The notes under the pieces: model-generated | Database searches by the model: none | Told to the model about the DNA's origin: nothing | Seen by the model: the letters and a program-made list of their open reading frames with translations, nothing else | Translations under genes and position numbers: made by a program | Assembly (NCBI GenBank): GCA_964036155.1 | Contig: OZ038422.1 | Span: forward strand, 69,897,201 to 69,961,200 | DNA from: Diploscapter coronatus | Taxonomy: Eukaryota; Nematoda; Chromadorea; Rhabditida; Rhabditidae | Length of the DNA: 64,000 nucleotides | Direction of reading: 5' to 3' | Part shown: one piece after another, positions 9,766 through 18,484 of the stretch | Layout: each line of letters starts with the position of its first letter | Position numbering within the stretch: the stretch's first letter is position 1

Positions 9766-11019
9766 TTGATAATGGAAACAATTGATAGAATTTTGGCTGT
9801 CGGAGAAGGTATTATAAATGATACATCTATTCAAAAAGAAAATCTTATCAATATTTTCCCGTCTAGTGGATCAAATCTGAATCAACATGGTGAAATTAAC
9901 TTCATCATAGAGACTTGTGACCAATACCTACTTCTTCATAAATCTTACATTTACTTGGATGTAACATTGTGTAAGTTAGATGGTTCTGCACTTGCAGAAG
10001 GTGATGAAGTTTCTCTAACAAACAATGCACCAATGTATCTATTTGACAGGGCTACGTATTGTATGGATGGTATGCAAGTAGAATCAATAATTGATCCAGG
10101 AAGAGCAAGTTTGATGAAAGGACTTCTCACTTATAGTAGTACTATGAATAAACAAAACACTTTCGGGTGGATTTTAGAAACAAAAGACATTATGACATAT
10201 AAAATTAATAAATACACCAAAAATAGAAAAGGAAATATTACTTTTTGCATTCCGGTAAGTCACATCTTCGGTTTTGTAGAATGTTACAACAAAATTATTT
10301 ACGGTAGAAAACATCAATTATCACTCTACAGATCACCTGAAAATAAGAATAGTATTGTATCCACAGATCCTACGAAGTATACAGCAAAAATGATAATTAA
10401 TAAACTGCAATGGATTATCCCAAAGATTATGCCTAGTCTTGAGATGCAAAATAAACTATTGAACATTTTTGAAAGTAATAAACTTCTCCAGATGCCATTC
10501 ATTTCGAGACAATTTGAAAGTTATAACATTCCTAATGGAAATAGGGAGTTTACTTGGAAGTTAGGAACGAAGTATGATAAAATTAAGTACATTGTAATAT
10601 CTTTTCAGTGTGGAAGAGATAATAATTATCTAAATGCTAGTAAATTTGATAATTGTGGATTAGAAGAAATCTACGTTGAATTAAACTCTGAGAGATATCC
10701 ATATGAATGTCTTAAATTTGATTTTGACAAATTCAATGCAGTTCAGCAGTATAATTTTGCTAAAGAATTCCGAAATAGTTATTACGAATCAGTAAAAGAT
10801 TATATTTTCATTGAAGAAGATGTTTACTATTATTACTATCCGATCTTGGCATTTGATGTTTCTAAACAAAATGATCGAATAATTCAATCTAGACCGGATG
10901 TTACAATAAAAGCCTCATTTTCTAAAAATATTGCGCAGAGTACGAAGTGCTATTGTCTTATTTTGAGTGATAATATTGTTGAAGTTCAAAATAATAGGGT
11001 CAAAGTGGTAAGCATCTAA
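9766..11019 (+). CDS. Polinton major capsid protein (double jelly roll)
   Basis: 417-aa protein matching animal Polinton/adintovirus major capsid (hexon-like) proteins. The N-terminal jelly roll shows GEINFIIETCDQYLLLHKSY and then NNAPMYLFDRATYCMDGMQVESI. The conserved middle has IPVSHIFGFVECYNKIIYGR, and the second jelly roll shows QFESYNIPNGNREFTWKLG. Length is slightly under the usual 450-600 aa, with no internal break seen. It is divergent from the glycoprotein gene with a 48-bp AT-rich spacer. The ORF starts at 9,766 with a second Met two codons later at 9,772, and either could be the start. Its 3' end faces the integrase 31 bp away. Confidence 0.88.
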   Translation: MIMETIDRILAVGEGIINDTSIQKENLINIFPSSGSNLNQHGEINFIIETCDQYLLLHKSYIYLDVTLCKLDGSALAEGDEVSLTNNAPMYLFDRATYCMDGMQVESIIDPGRASLMKGLLTYSSTMNKQNTFGWILETKDIMTYKINKYTKNRKGNITFCIPVSHIFGFVECYNKIIYGRKHQLSLYRSPENKNSIVSTDPTKYTAKMIINKLQWIIPKIMPSLEMQNKLLNIFESNKLLQMPFISRQFESYNIPNGNREFTWKLGTKYDKIKYIVISFQCGRDNNYLNASKFDNCGLEEIYVELNSERYPYECLKFDFDKFNAVQQYNFAKEFRNSYYESVKDYIFIEEDVYYYYYPILAFDVSKQNDRIIQSRPDVTIKASFSKNIAQSTKCYCLILSDNIVEVQNNRVKVVSI

Positions 11020-11050
11020 AACTCTGATTTTTTTCAAAATCGGTGAGCGT

Positions 11051-12313
11051 TTAGTGTTGTAGATTGATTTCAGGAATCCAAGAATTAAATTTCTCTGGAT
11101 ATCCATACCACTTTACAAATATTTCACTTATTCCTTTCTTTTTTCTGCGTTTTATGATCTTTTCGATTTTATATTCTTCTTTAACATTGTTAAATAACGT
11201 TAATTCTTCTTCATAAAACTTACCTTTTATTTCTTCCCCTCCTAAGTCTACAATTTCATATGTAAGTGGAGAAGTATCAAAAACTTTTGCAATTTTGAAT
11301 TGTTCAGTACTCCAATTAGGTAAATAACCCTTATCAAAAATAGCTTTATATTTTGTTATTCTGACTGTATCACCAATCTTGAATTTAGAATTAGCTATTT
11401 CAATTTTTTGTTTATCTTCGAATTCACAACCCTTTTCTGAAGGAAAAAGATTTTTATGAACGATAGGTGTATTTTCTATCTTTGAAGCTTCGATTGGAGT
11501 CATTTTAATGGAGCGGTGATAATGATTATTGTAACCCATGACAAGATCAGGAAGAATTTCTATCCATCTATGGTTTCCATTGTAAGTAAAAATTTTCCAC
11601 ATTTTTTCTTTGAGAGTTCTATTAAACCTTTCAATTATTGAAGCCTTTTTATCTGAATAAGTTGAAAAATGATTAACTTCTAAACTTTTAAAGAGATTAT
11701 TCATTTCTTTATTGTAATACTCTTTACCATTATCACTTTGTATTTTCTTTGGTTTTCTTTCTTTAAAAATGGATTGTAAAGCAACAGAAGTTTCTTTCCC
11801 AGTCTTATTCTTTAGTGGAATAACCCATGCATACTTACTGAAACAGTCAATGACTGTGAGAAGATATTTAAAACCATCATTTTCTTCTGAATATGGGATC
11901 ATTTCTACAAGATCAGATTGCCACTGTTCATCAATCTTGTGAATGTAAACTCTTTCAGTTTTGAAATTCTTACGAGCTGGTTTGTGAAGAGTGTAAACAT
12001 CTTGCTCATTAAGGAATTCTTTGGCAACTTTCGAAGACTTATTAGTTTTCCTTGCAAGTTCATTTATGCCACAAAATCCTGTTTTGGGATTATAATAAGT
12101 TTTTTCAAGGATTATTTTATCTTTCTCAGTAATTTCCTTACCTGAGTCTTCAAATCCCGAACCGTTTGTCTGTTTTGGAATCAGTTTACATTTTGGTGTG
12201 TTACAAACATCACATATTCCTTTAATCATTTTTTTGTTATTTTTAGTAAACATTTCTAAAATATCAATAGTATTTGTTTGTGTTTTACATTTGAAACAAA
12301 ATATTAAATCCAT
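11051..12313 (-). CDS. Polinton retroviral-type integrase (zinc ribbon, rve, chromodomain)
   Basis: 420-aa DDE integrase that inserts the element. Residues 6-42 are a four-Cys zinc ribbon (CFKC ... CDVCNTPKC), followed by the linker TNGSGFED. The catalytic core has Asp in WQSDLVEMIPYS (~133), Asp in IQSDNGKEYYN (~195) and Glu in SIIERFNRTLKEK (~230), with the usual TVIDCFSKYAWVIPL strand. The C-terminal chromodomain reads YKIEKIIKRR...EIFVKWYGYPEKFNSW. All catalytic residues are present and the frame is intact. The start lies in GAATAAATGG and overlaps the upstream 76-aa ORF by 10 bp. Confidence 0.93.
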   Translation of the reverse strand: MDLIFCFKCKTQTNTIDILEMFTKNNKKMIKGICDVCNTPKCKLIPKQTNGSGFEDSGKEITEKDKIILEKTYYNPKTGFCGINELARKTNKSSKVAKEFLNEQDVYTLHKPARKNFKTERVYIHKIDEQWQSDLVEMIPYSEENDGFKYLLTVIDCFSKYAWVIPLKNKTGKETSVALQSIFKERKPKKIQSDNGKEYYNKEMNNLFKSLEVNHFSTYSDKKASIIERFNRTLKEKMWKIFTYNGNHRWIEILPDLVMGYNNHYHRSIKMTPIEASKIENTPIVHKNLFPSEKGCEFEDKQKIEIANSKFKIGDTVRITKYKAIFDKGYLPNWSTEQFKIAKVFDTSPLTYEIVDLGGEEIKGKFYEEELTLFNNVKEEYKIEKIIKRRKKKGISEIFVKWYGYPEKFNSWIPEINLQH

Positions 12314-12534
12314 TTATTCACACTGTAAACTTCCAATGTATTCAAAAGTTCAATTGTGAAAAAGCGAGAAAATTCTAGAGCCTTCCAATTCGATGTGTAA
12401 TGGTCACAAAGAGAGCAGACATTACTTAATAAGCGACGCTTTGCATACTCGGGTGAATGATGACACATCGAAAGACAAACATATGCAAAATAAGCACTGT
12501 AAACCTTCTCGATTATAATATCAATCACATTCAA
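12304..12534 (-). CDS. 76-aa ORF upstream of integrase
   Basis: Short ORF whose 3' end overlaps the integrase start by 10 bp. It has several Cys and His residues (YVCLSMCHHS, NVCSLCDHY) that could bind zinc, but no recognisable family. It is the last Polinton-like ORF before a sharp change in composition near 12,540. It could be real and translated with the integrase, or a chance ORF. No TAAATG context is seen at its start. Confidence 0.35.
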   Translation of the reverse strand: MNVIDIIIEKVYSAYFAYVCLSMCHHSPEYAKRRLLSNVCSLCDHYTSNWKALEFSRFFTIELLNTLEVYSVNKWI

Positions 12535-12613
12535 CGAGACGCGTTCACTGCTTTAATTTATCAGAGCGGATTCATCGTCGCTATTGCATTTCTGTTCTAT
12601 TTTGTCTATAATT

Positions 12614-13158
12614 ATGGCCTCGCCCGATTTTGAAGGCTTGAATACATTGCTTGAAAATGAATCTAATGAGTATGATCGCTTGATGGAGGAAAATTAAAAC
12701 TTGAAAGAGAGAATTCAACAGCTAGAATCAGGACTACATTCTTCTCTTAGTTCACCAATGAATGGATTAAATCTTCAATCACCATTCAGAAATAAAAGGT
12801 AAATTCATTAGAATTAATTAGAATTAGTTATATTTAGTTAGAATTAATTAGAAATAGTTAGAATTAGTTAGAATTAATTGTAACATGTTTCAGAGGATTT
12901 ATTGTTAGAACGGAGAAGAGGAAGCCGGTTATTATATATAACGACTATATTTTCTATTTCCGACGCAAATCTAATTCTTCCAATATTTATTCCTGGAGCT
13001 GTAAATTTTATTCAGTATCCAAATGTCGATGTAAAATAGACTTCGACCAATAACGTTGGAAGGGATATGGAAATTATTGAAGAAATCGGTGAGCACAACG
13101 ATCATCCGAATGCGCTCAAAGAAGTTGCTCGTTTATTAAAAAATTTTAAACACCGTTA
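12614..13158 (+). pseudogene. Decayed FLYWCH zinc-finger gene
   Basis: A start at 12,614 opens a frame (MASPDFEGLNTLL...) that meets TAA at 12,695 and continues in the same frame as a coiled-coil-like stretch to a donor-like AAAAGGTAAATT at 12,795-12,806. After a repeat-filled intron and a TGTTTCAG acceptor, 12,894-13,045 encodes a FLYWCH-like pattern: RGFIVRTEKRK, YNDYIFYF, then SWSCKFYSVSKC. The closing His pair (GEHNDHPNALKEV) is in a different frame, up to a stop at 13,156-13,158. The stop and frame change mark it as non-functional. The FLYWCH call rests on residue spacing (F, Y, W-x-C, C, H-x2-H). Confidence 0.5.
12799..12883. repeat. Degenerate ~10-bp repeat (TTAGAATTAG type)
   Basis: About seven imperfect head-to-tail copies of a ~10-bp unit such as TAGAATTAGT / TAGAATTAAT. 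They fill the putative intron of the FLYWCH pseudogene just before its TTTCAG acceptor. Confidence 0.8.
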
Positions 13159-13271
13159 GAAGTTACTAACAATCATATTGTATATAGAAGTATTTTAGTT
13201 GTTTTCTAAATCTTCCATAGTTCTTTTGAAGCCACATAATTTCACTGAACGTCCCCCATGTTACTAGCTGA

Positions 13272-13312
13272 TAAGGTGAAAGATCGGGGTTCGAATCCCT
13301 GCGACTCCAGTT
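13272..13312 (+). other. tRNA-like 3' half (B box), no intact tRNA
   Basis: GGGGTTCGAATCCC with a plausible T-stem and the ending GCGACTCCA look like the T arm and acceptor 3' strand of a tRNA. No matching 5' acceptor strand or D arm is visible within 75 nt upstream, so this is at most a tRNA pseudogene fragment or the tail of a tRNA-derived repeat. Confidence 0.4.
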
Positions 13313-13334
13313 TGAAAGAGGCTTTTGCTAGAAG

Positions 13335-13753
13335 ACGTTTTGCTCTCTTTTTTTAATATTAGCTAAGCTATTTTGTTTGGTAAAGTCAATTGAATATGCA
13401 TTCTTTATGATGTCAATAATAACTTTATTGTCTTCTAATTTCGCTTTGAAAAATCCTTTATCTTCTTTCAACAATCCATTAATTGACATGATTTAATTCA
13501 TCAAATGTATATTTACCATTTGGAATAGTTACAATATTCTCTTCTTTAATTGGGTTGTTGTTTATATCAACTACATTAGCTAGGTAATAGAACTTGTTAT
13601 TTGTATGATTTATATGTATTTTTTTTTGTTAATTTCTAGAATACCATCTAGCTTCACCAATCCAATTTCATAGTTCTTATCCAAAAACTCCTGTGGAAAT
13701 GAGTATTCAAAAGTTGATTCGTTGAACAATAGTTTCAATATGAAGTAGATCAT
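13335..13753 (-). pseudogene. Decayed Polinton minor-capsid/penton-like gene fragment
   Basis: The minus strand from ATG at 13,753 gives FEYSFPQEFLDKNYEIGLVK, and in a shifted frame NNKFYYLANVVD with a downstream VTIPNGKYTFDEL segment. This is the order seen in the Polinton minor-capsid-like family: a Y-x-IGL strand, then N-N-K-F-Y, then IP-x-G-x-Y. At least two frame changes and stops break it, and only the N-terminal ~120 residues remain. The start lies in TTATAAATGATC, the context shared by genes in the main element. It could be a displaced part of the same Polinton or the relic of another copy. Confidence 0.5.
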
Positions 13754-13765
13754 TTATAAATATAA

Positions 13766-14513
13766 AAATTTCTTTTGCTGCTAAACTATGAAATTTGATG
13801 ATGTTACGAAAAATTTTAATTTTATGGATCACCCCACAACGCTCTTATCAGTAAATTTATAAAGCTCAAGTGGCTTTAATCAAGAAGATAAGTCGAACAG
13901 TAGGCGCCAGGACAATGGCAAATAAGTCTTCTTAAGCAATTGAGAATTTTCAAGTCATCATTTTTTCCTGATATAAATAGCGTTTATCAGTTCCTTCTCC
14001 TTCAATCTTGATTCCAGCCCCACTTCTGCATTATTCGACTTTTTTTAAATTGCTACTGTTTCGCGCATTTGAAATGGAATAAGTTTTTTTTTATTGTATA
14101 TTAATAAAAGAAATTAATTCATATAAGAATGTTCTATACTTTTTACTTAATATTTATTTTAGTAACCTCCTAGACTATTTCGCCTATCTGATCACTTTCA
14201 GTCGATGAATCATTCAATTTCTTAGGTAAAATCGATGTAAGACAGTTGCTTCTTCATTCTTCTTCAATTTTTCGAAAGTATGCGAAATTCAATTCGAATT
14301 TCAGATTCACTGCAATGTTTATGATTCATTTCTAACCATTTCGTCTATGTTTTATCCTCAAATCGATTTTTCAACCTAAAAATTTGAATTTCAGAACCAT
14401 ATCTCAACTTAAATAATGTTCGATTAAATCTAACATTACTCAAAGTCTAAATCTTTGGATTCTAATGTATACATACTAATTTTCCAAAAATTAGTAAATA
14501 GACAAAACTAAAG
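13766..14513. other. AT-rich intergenic stretch
   Basis: No ORF or repeat that I can support. A TATAAATAG sequence lies at 13,972-13,980, but the following Inr-like ATCAGTT is too close for a standard TATA promoter. The stretch ends where composition jumps to C-rich at about 14,514. Confidence 0.6.
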
Positions 14514-14625
14514 TGGTGTCCCCGCCAACTCCAACGCTTCCAACAACGTTGCTGTTCGAACGTCCCCACTAGGAAGCGCACACACGCCACAAACCCCAGC
14601 TCACTCTCCGCATACATTTTAAAAA

Positions 14626-15243
14626 ATGTCGCAGACTGCTCCCGTTTCTACCGCCTCCACCACCACCGCCACCCGCTCTGTCTATCGCCGAAATATCGTC
14701 CGTGCTCCGGCTTCATCCCGTGCTTTTAGCAGGGGGAGGAGCAAGTCGTGCGGACGACCTCAGGAAAGGCCAGATCTGGTTTCGGCGATCTATGTCGCCA
14801 AACCGGATTTGGTCTTCGAGTCTCCGGCAACGGGGACAAAGGTCTCCATTAAGTTGGAGGCCTTGAAGGCATCAGGGCTGGTGACGAAAGTCACCGAGGA
14901 GCTCCTGAAAGGGAGCTTAGTAGAATTGGAGAAAGGAGGTCAAAAAATAACTTGCCTCCCGAAAGAACTGCCTCCCCCTCTCCTCGGGGAAGCGGTCAGG
15001 TGCGTCATGACGCACCTACACGCCGCAGTAGCGGCGTCCATGAACGGATGTCTGGCCCTCCAGACTTCCGATTATGGGAAAGGGGAGTACGGTGAAAACC
15101 GTATCGAAAAAATGGCGGACCTGGAGGAACAACTCAGGAATCTCAATCTGCGCTACGGCGTGGAGGAGAAGAAAACGTCATTTAAACCTATGAAAAAAGA
15201 GGCCTTCAAGAACACGTTTGGAGTGCCTATCTCGAAAGAGTAG
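14626..15243 (+). CDS. GC-rich orphan ORF, possible integrated viral or retroposed sequence
   Basis: 205-aa ORF of unknown family. Residues 1-50 are Ser/Thr/Ala then Arg-rich and disordered (SVYRRNIVRAPASSRAFSRG). About 50-150 is a mixed alpha/beta region, and 165-190 is a helix (LEEQLRNLNLRYGVEEKK). Its base composition (clearly GC-richer) contrasts with AT-rich DNA on both sides. The different-composition block spans about 14,514-15,357: a C-rich leader, the ORF, and a 3' stretch with two hairpins (GACCAC...GTGGTC, then TCCGC-TT-GCGGA) ending ATTAAAAAAAAT. That shape suggests a reverse-transcribed RNA, perhaps from an RNA virus. I found no motif that names a family. Confidence 0.45.
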   Translation: MSQTAPVSTASTTTATRSVYRRNIVRAPASSRAFSRGRSKSCGRPQERPDLVSAIYVAKPDLVFESPATGTKVSIKLEALKASGLVTKVTEELLKGSLVELEKGGQKITCLPKELPPPLLGEAVRCVMTHLHAAVAASMNGCLALQTSDYGKGEYGENRIEKMADLEEQLRNLNLRYGVEEKKTSFKPMKKEAFKNTFGVPISKE

Positions 15244-15403
15244 GTATTCTAGACTTTGAGAAGTCTTCTTAATAATAGGATCGGTACGATATATGTCCAT
15301 AACACACTGGACCACCTTTTTTAGTGGTCTGATCCGCTTGCGGAAATGATGACCATTAAAAAAAATATTTTTATTTACCCTTCATAAAATAAATATTCTA
15401 TAT

Positions 15404-15683
15404 AAAATATTTTTATTGTATAAATATTTTTATTGTATAAATATTTTTATTGTATAAATATTTTTATTGTATAAATATTTTTATTGTATAAATATTTTTA
15501 TTGTATAAATATTTTTATTGTATAAATATTTTTATTGTATAAATATTTTTATTGTATAAATATTTTTATTGTATAAATATTTTTATTGTATAAATATTTT
15601 TATTGTATAAATATTTTTATTGTATAAATATTTTATTGTATAAATATTTTATTGTATAAATATTTTTTATTGTATAAATATTT
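15404..15683. repeat. 17-bp tandem repeat (TAAATATTTTTATTGTA), about 16 copies
   Basis: Head-to-tail 17-bp units from about 15,404; the last few are 16-18 bp owing to T-run length changes. The array ends at the TTAA that borders the foldback element. Confidence 0.97.
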
Positions 15684-17655
15684 TTAAGAGAGTGTATTTG
15701 TAAGACTCGAACAGTTTTATGCATTTCAGAAAAAGTCGGACAAATCGTGATTTAATCATAGAGGTGGATACCCCTATGGGTCCTAATCACAAAATTGAGA
15801 AGATTAGGTTCCGCTCTCAAAAGTGGGCGGAGTTATGCTAATTTGAAAATTGCGATTTTGGCGCTAAAATTCTCGTTAGATGGTACAAAGAAAACTTTTT
15901 TGCTATAAAAGATTTCTGAAAAATTCCAAAAGGATGTTAGACTAGGCAATGGGCCACGTCTACTGATATATAGATTTAGGGATATCAACCACTTGCTAGT
16001 ACGGTAGGTTATCCTGATGTCAAAATAGGGGTAAAAATACCCCTCAAATTTGCAGAAAATGGCTCCCCCTGAACAAAAAATATATTACAACATTGAAATA
16101 AACGCTGTAGAATGATAGAGGAGTTCAAGCTGCACTAATATCAGCAATAAAAAGTGGGAAAACATGCGACCCTTTTTGAGAAAAAAGCGCCCAAAGAGGG
16201 TGCGGTCAGGGGGTCGAATTTTGAAATTTCATACAAACCTCCACAAATCATATACCATTCAACGCACAATGAAAAACTGAGCAACTTTTGTGAAGACACC
16301 TCATGGTTATCTATTATGGTATGCATGGTATGGAGATTTGAATGAGTCAGACCCACGAAAATGACAAAAATTTTCAAAAATTCATAACTTTGCAAAAATC
16401 AAACGAATTCGAAAAATCTTTTCGGCATATAGCAGATTAAGGGCGATACTTCATTTTTGCTTCCTAAAGTATCGTTCTACCATTTTATCATGTTATCATA
16501 TGGGTCCATGGTATACCACCCATATGGTACCCGAGTGGTATGCTATAAAAATGGGTATCAATCGACTCGAAATTGACTGGAGAGTAATATTCGAGTTCAT
16601 TTCTATCAATCTCAGCAAGTGGTTTCATTATACCATCATTGTAATTGGGTATAACCATCTGTCGAAAAAAGATCAAAAATGGAGTAACTTCAAATGACCA
16701 TAGAAGGCTATAGATTAATCCCTTTTTCAAGCGGTTTTCAACATATTACTCAGCTCGATAAGGGCTTTCATCTGATATATAACATGATGGGCCTTTGTTA
16801 AAAATGGTAACTTGACCCATATGGGTCGCTACCATTTGGTACAATACCATGTTTGGTATCGTTCGACTCCAAATTGGATGGGGATAGATAATAGATGTCT
16901 CTAGCTTCAATTTGAGCTCAAGTTTTGGTAGACTACCTATGGAAATATTCTCGTATCATTTTCTTGAAAATTGACATTAAATTTTGGTTTTTGAGGTACT
17001 ACTCCCATACCATAATAGATAACCATGAGGTGTCTTCACAAAAGTTGTTCAGTTTGATGAGTTCTATCAATTGGTATACAATTTGAAATATGTACCTCAC
17101 ATTTTCATTTTTCGACTTCCTAACTGCACCCTCTTTGGGCGCTTTTTTCTCAAAAAGAGTCGCATGTTTTCCCACTTTTTATTGCTGATATTAGTGCAGC
17201 TTGAACTCCTCTATCATTCTACAGCGTTTATTTCAATGTTGTAATATATTTTTTGTTCAGGGGGAGCCATTTTCTGCAAATTTGAGGGGTATTTTTACCC
17301 CTATTTTGACATCAGGATAACCTACCGTACTAGCAAGTGGCTGACACCCCTAAACTTATATATTAAAAAATGAGCAATTATATGGGCTATATGATCCTTT
17401 TTAAATTTTTCGAAAATCTTTTATAGCAAAAAAGTTTTCTTTGTACCATCTGATGGCCACTTTAGCGTCAAAATCGCAATTTTCAAATTAGCATAACTCC
17501 ACCCACTTTTGAGAGTGGGACCTAATCTTCTCGATTTTGTGATTAGGACCTATAGGGATATCTACCTCTATGATCGAATCACGATTTTTCAGACTTTTTC
17601 TGAAATGCGGATTTTTCTTAAGGACTGTTCGGGTCTTACAAATACACTCTCTTAA
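15684..17655. mobile_element. Foldback DNA transposon (non-autonomous) flanked by TTAA
   Basis: The element body 15,688-17,651 begins GAGAGTGTATTTGTAAGAC and ends with its reverse complement GTCTTACAAATACACTCTC. TTAA stands on both sides (15,684-15,687 and 17,652-17,655), the target duplication of piggyBac-type and some other TTAA-specific transposons. The arms are very long: left-arm sequence to about 16,330 is matched inverted from about 17,000 on. The centre holds two diverged direct copies of a ~60-bp block (near 16,545 and 16,845). No transposase ORF is present; ORFs inside fall in repeat arms and are not coding. Termini do not match the usual piggyBac CCC start, so superfamily is inferred from TTAA only. 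Confidence 0.88.
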
Positions 17656-17839
17656 TCTTCGATATCATACAACATAAGTACATCTATTATTTGTTTTAAA
17701 TAATATTCTATATGATCATTAATTTTATATCTCTTATTTACAAAAATATATAATCCTATACCTAAGATATATTCTACTGACATATTATGTATTTAAATTA
17801 TTTTTAAATATGTATAATTATTCTACTGACATATTATAT

Positions 17840-18484
17840 TTAAATTATTTTTAATACTATAATTCCTATAATAATTGCTATTATACCAAATATGATTAAT
17901 GTCCACATAGATATATCTGAAGATTCTTTTATTTTCATATTTGTTTCTGCATCTGCAGCTAGATCAGATAATACAGATATACCACAATTGAATTTATTAT
18001 CATCTGTAAAATTAAGTGTTATATCTCCCTCATAATTATTATAGATTAAAGTTATATTAATTACTTGTTGTGAGGAATCAAATATCTGACATACTTCTCT
18101 AGTATCATCTTCCATTCTAGAATTTAATTCAACATTTAAGTTTTTAGTATTCTGTCTAAATCCAATAATTAATCCATCAGCAGTATCAGTATCTAAACTA
18201 CTAGCTAAGTGATTAGCTAGATCTTGTTTAGTGTTAACTTCTACATATGCATTACTTGCTGTATATTGATTAATAGTAGTATTCCCAGATCCATGATTTC
18301 TTAATACAGTTACAAATGTAGCATCTTGTTTAATTAATTCTATTTTATTTTTAATATCTATTTTATTAATTTTACTAGGTAAAGTGTCTCTCATGAATAC
18401 TCCTCTAAAATTTGTTATATTTAATTCATTTACTATTTTTATAATTTCATAATTTGTCAGTGGTTTAAAATTTTTAATAAACAT
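17840..18484 (-). CDS. Polinton-protease-like N-terminus fused to a membrane protein
   Basis: 214-aa ORF. Residues ~8-40 match the N-terminal signature of Polinton/adenain-like cysteine proteases (LTNYEIIKIVNEL, then NFRGVFMRDTLPSK), but the catalytic His-Trp and Cys motifs that should follow are absent. From ~55 it is a different sequence: a helical/beta region with two Cys (about 133 and 168) and a C-terminal transmembrane helix (WTLIIFGIIAIIIGIIVLKII). The tail-anchored layout recalls small virion membrane proteins, but I cannot name one. The start lies in TTATAAATG as in the Polinton genes. It may be a recombined relic or a separate element's gene. Confidence 0.5.
   Translation of the reverse strand: MFIKNFKPLTNYEIIKIVNELNITNFRGVFMRDTLPSKINKIDIKNKIELIKQDATFVTVLRNHGSGNTTINQYTASNAYVEVNTKQDLANHLASSLDTDTADGLIIGFRQNTKNLNVELNSRMEDDTREVCQIFDSSQQVINITLIYNNYEGDITLNFTDDNKFNCGISVLSDLAADAETNMKIKESSDISMWTLIIFGIIAIIIGIIVLKII

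Noticed and set aside
10915..11106. 63-aa minus-strand ORF across the end of the capsid gene and integrase
   Set aside because: It lies antisense to conserved capsid and in the wrong frame of the integrase; a shadow frame.
13236..13312. Complete tRNA gene
   Set aside because: Only the T arm and 3' acceptor strand are present; no 5' acceptor or D arm can be paired.
16141..16730. Several 60-84-aa ORFs inside the foldback element
   Set aside because: They sit in inverted arms and palindromic blocks, with no conserved domain and mirrored partners in the other arm.
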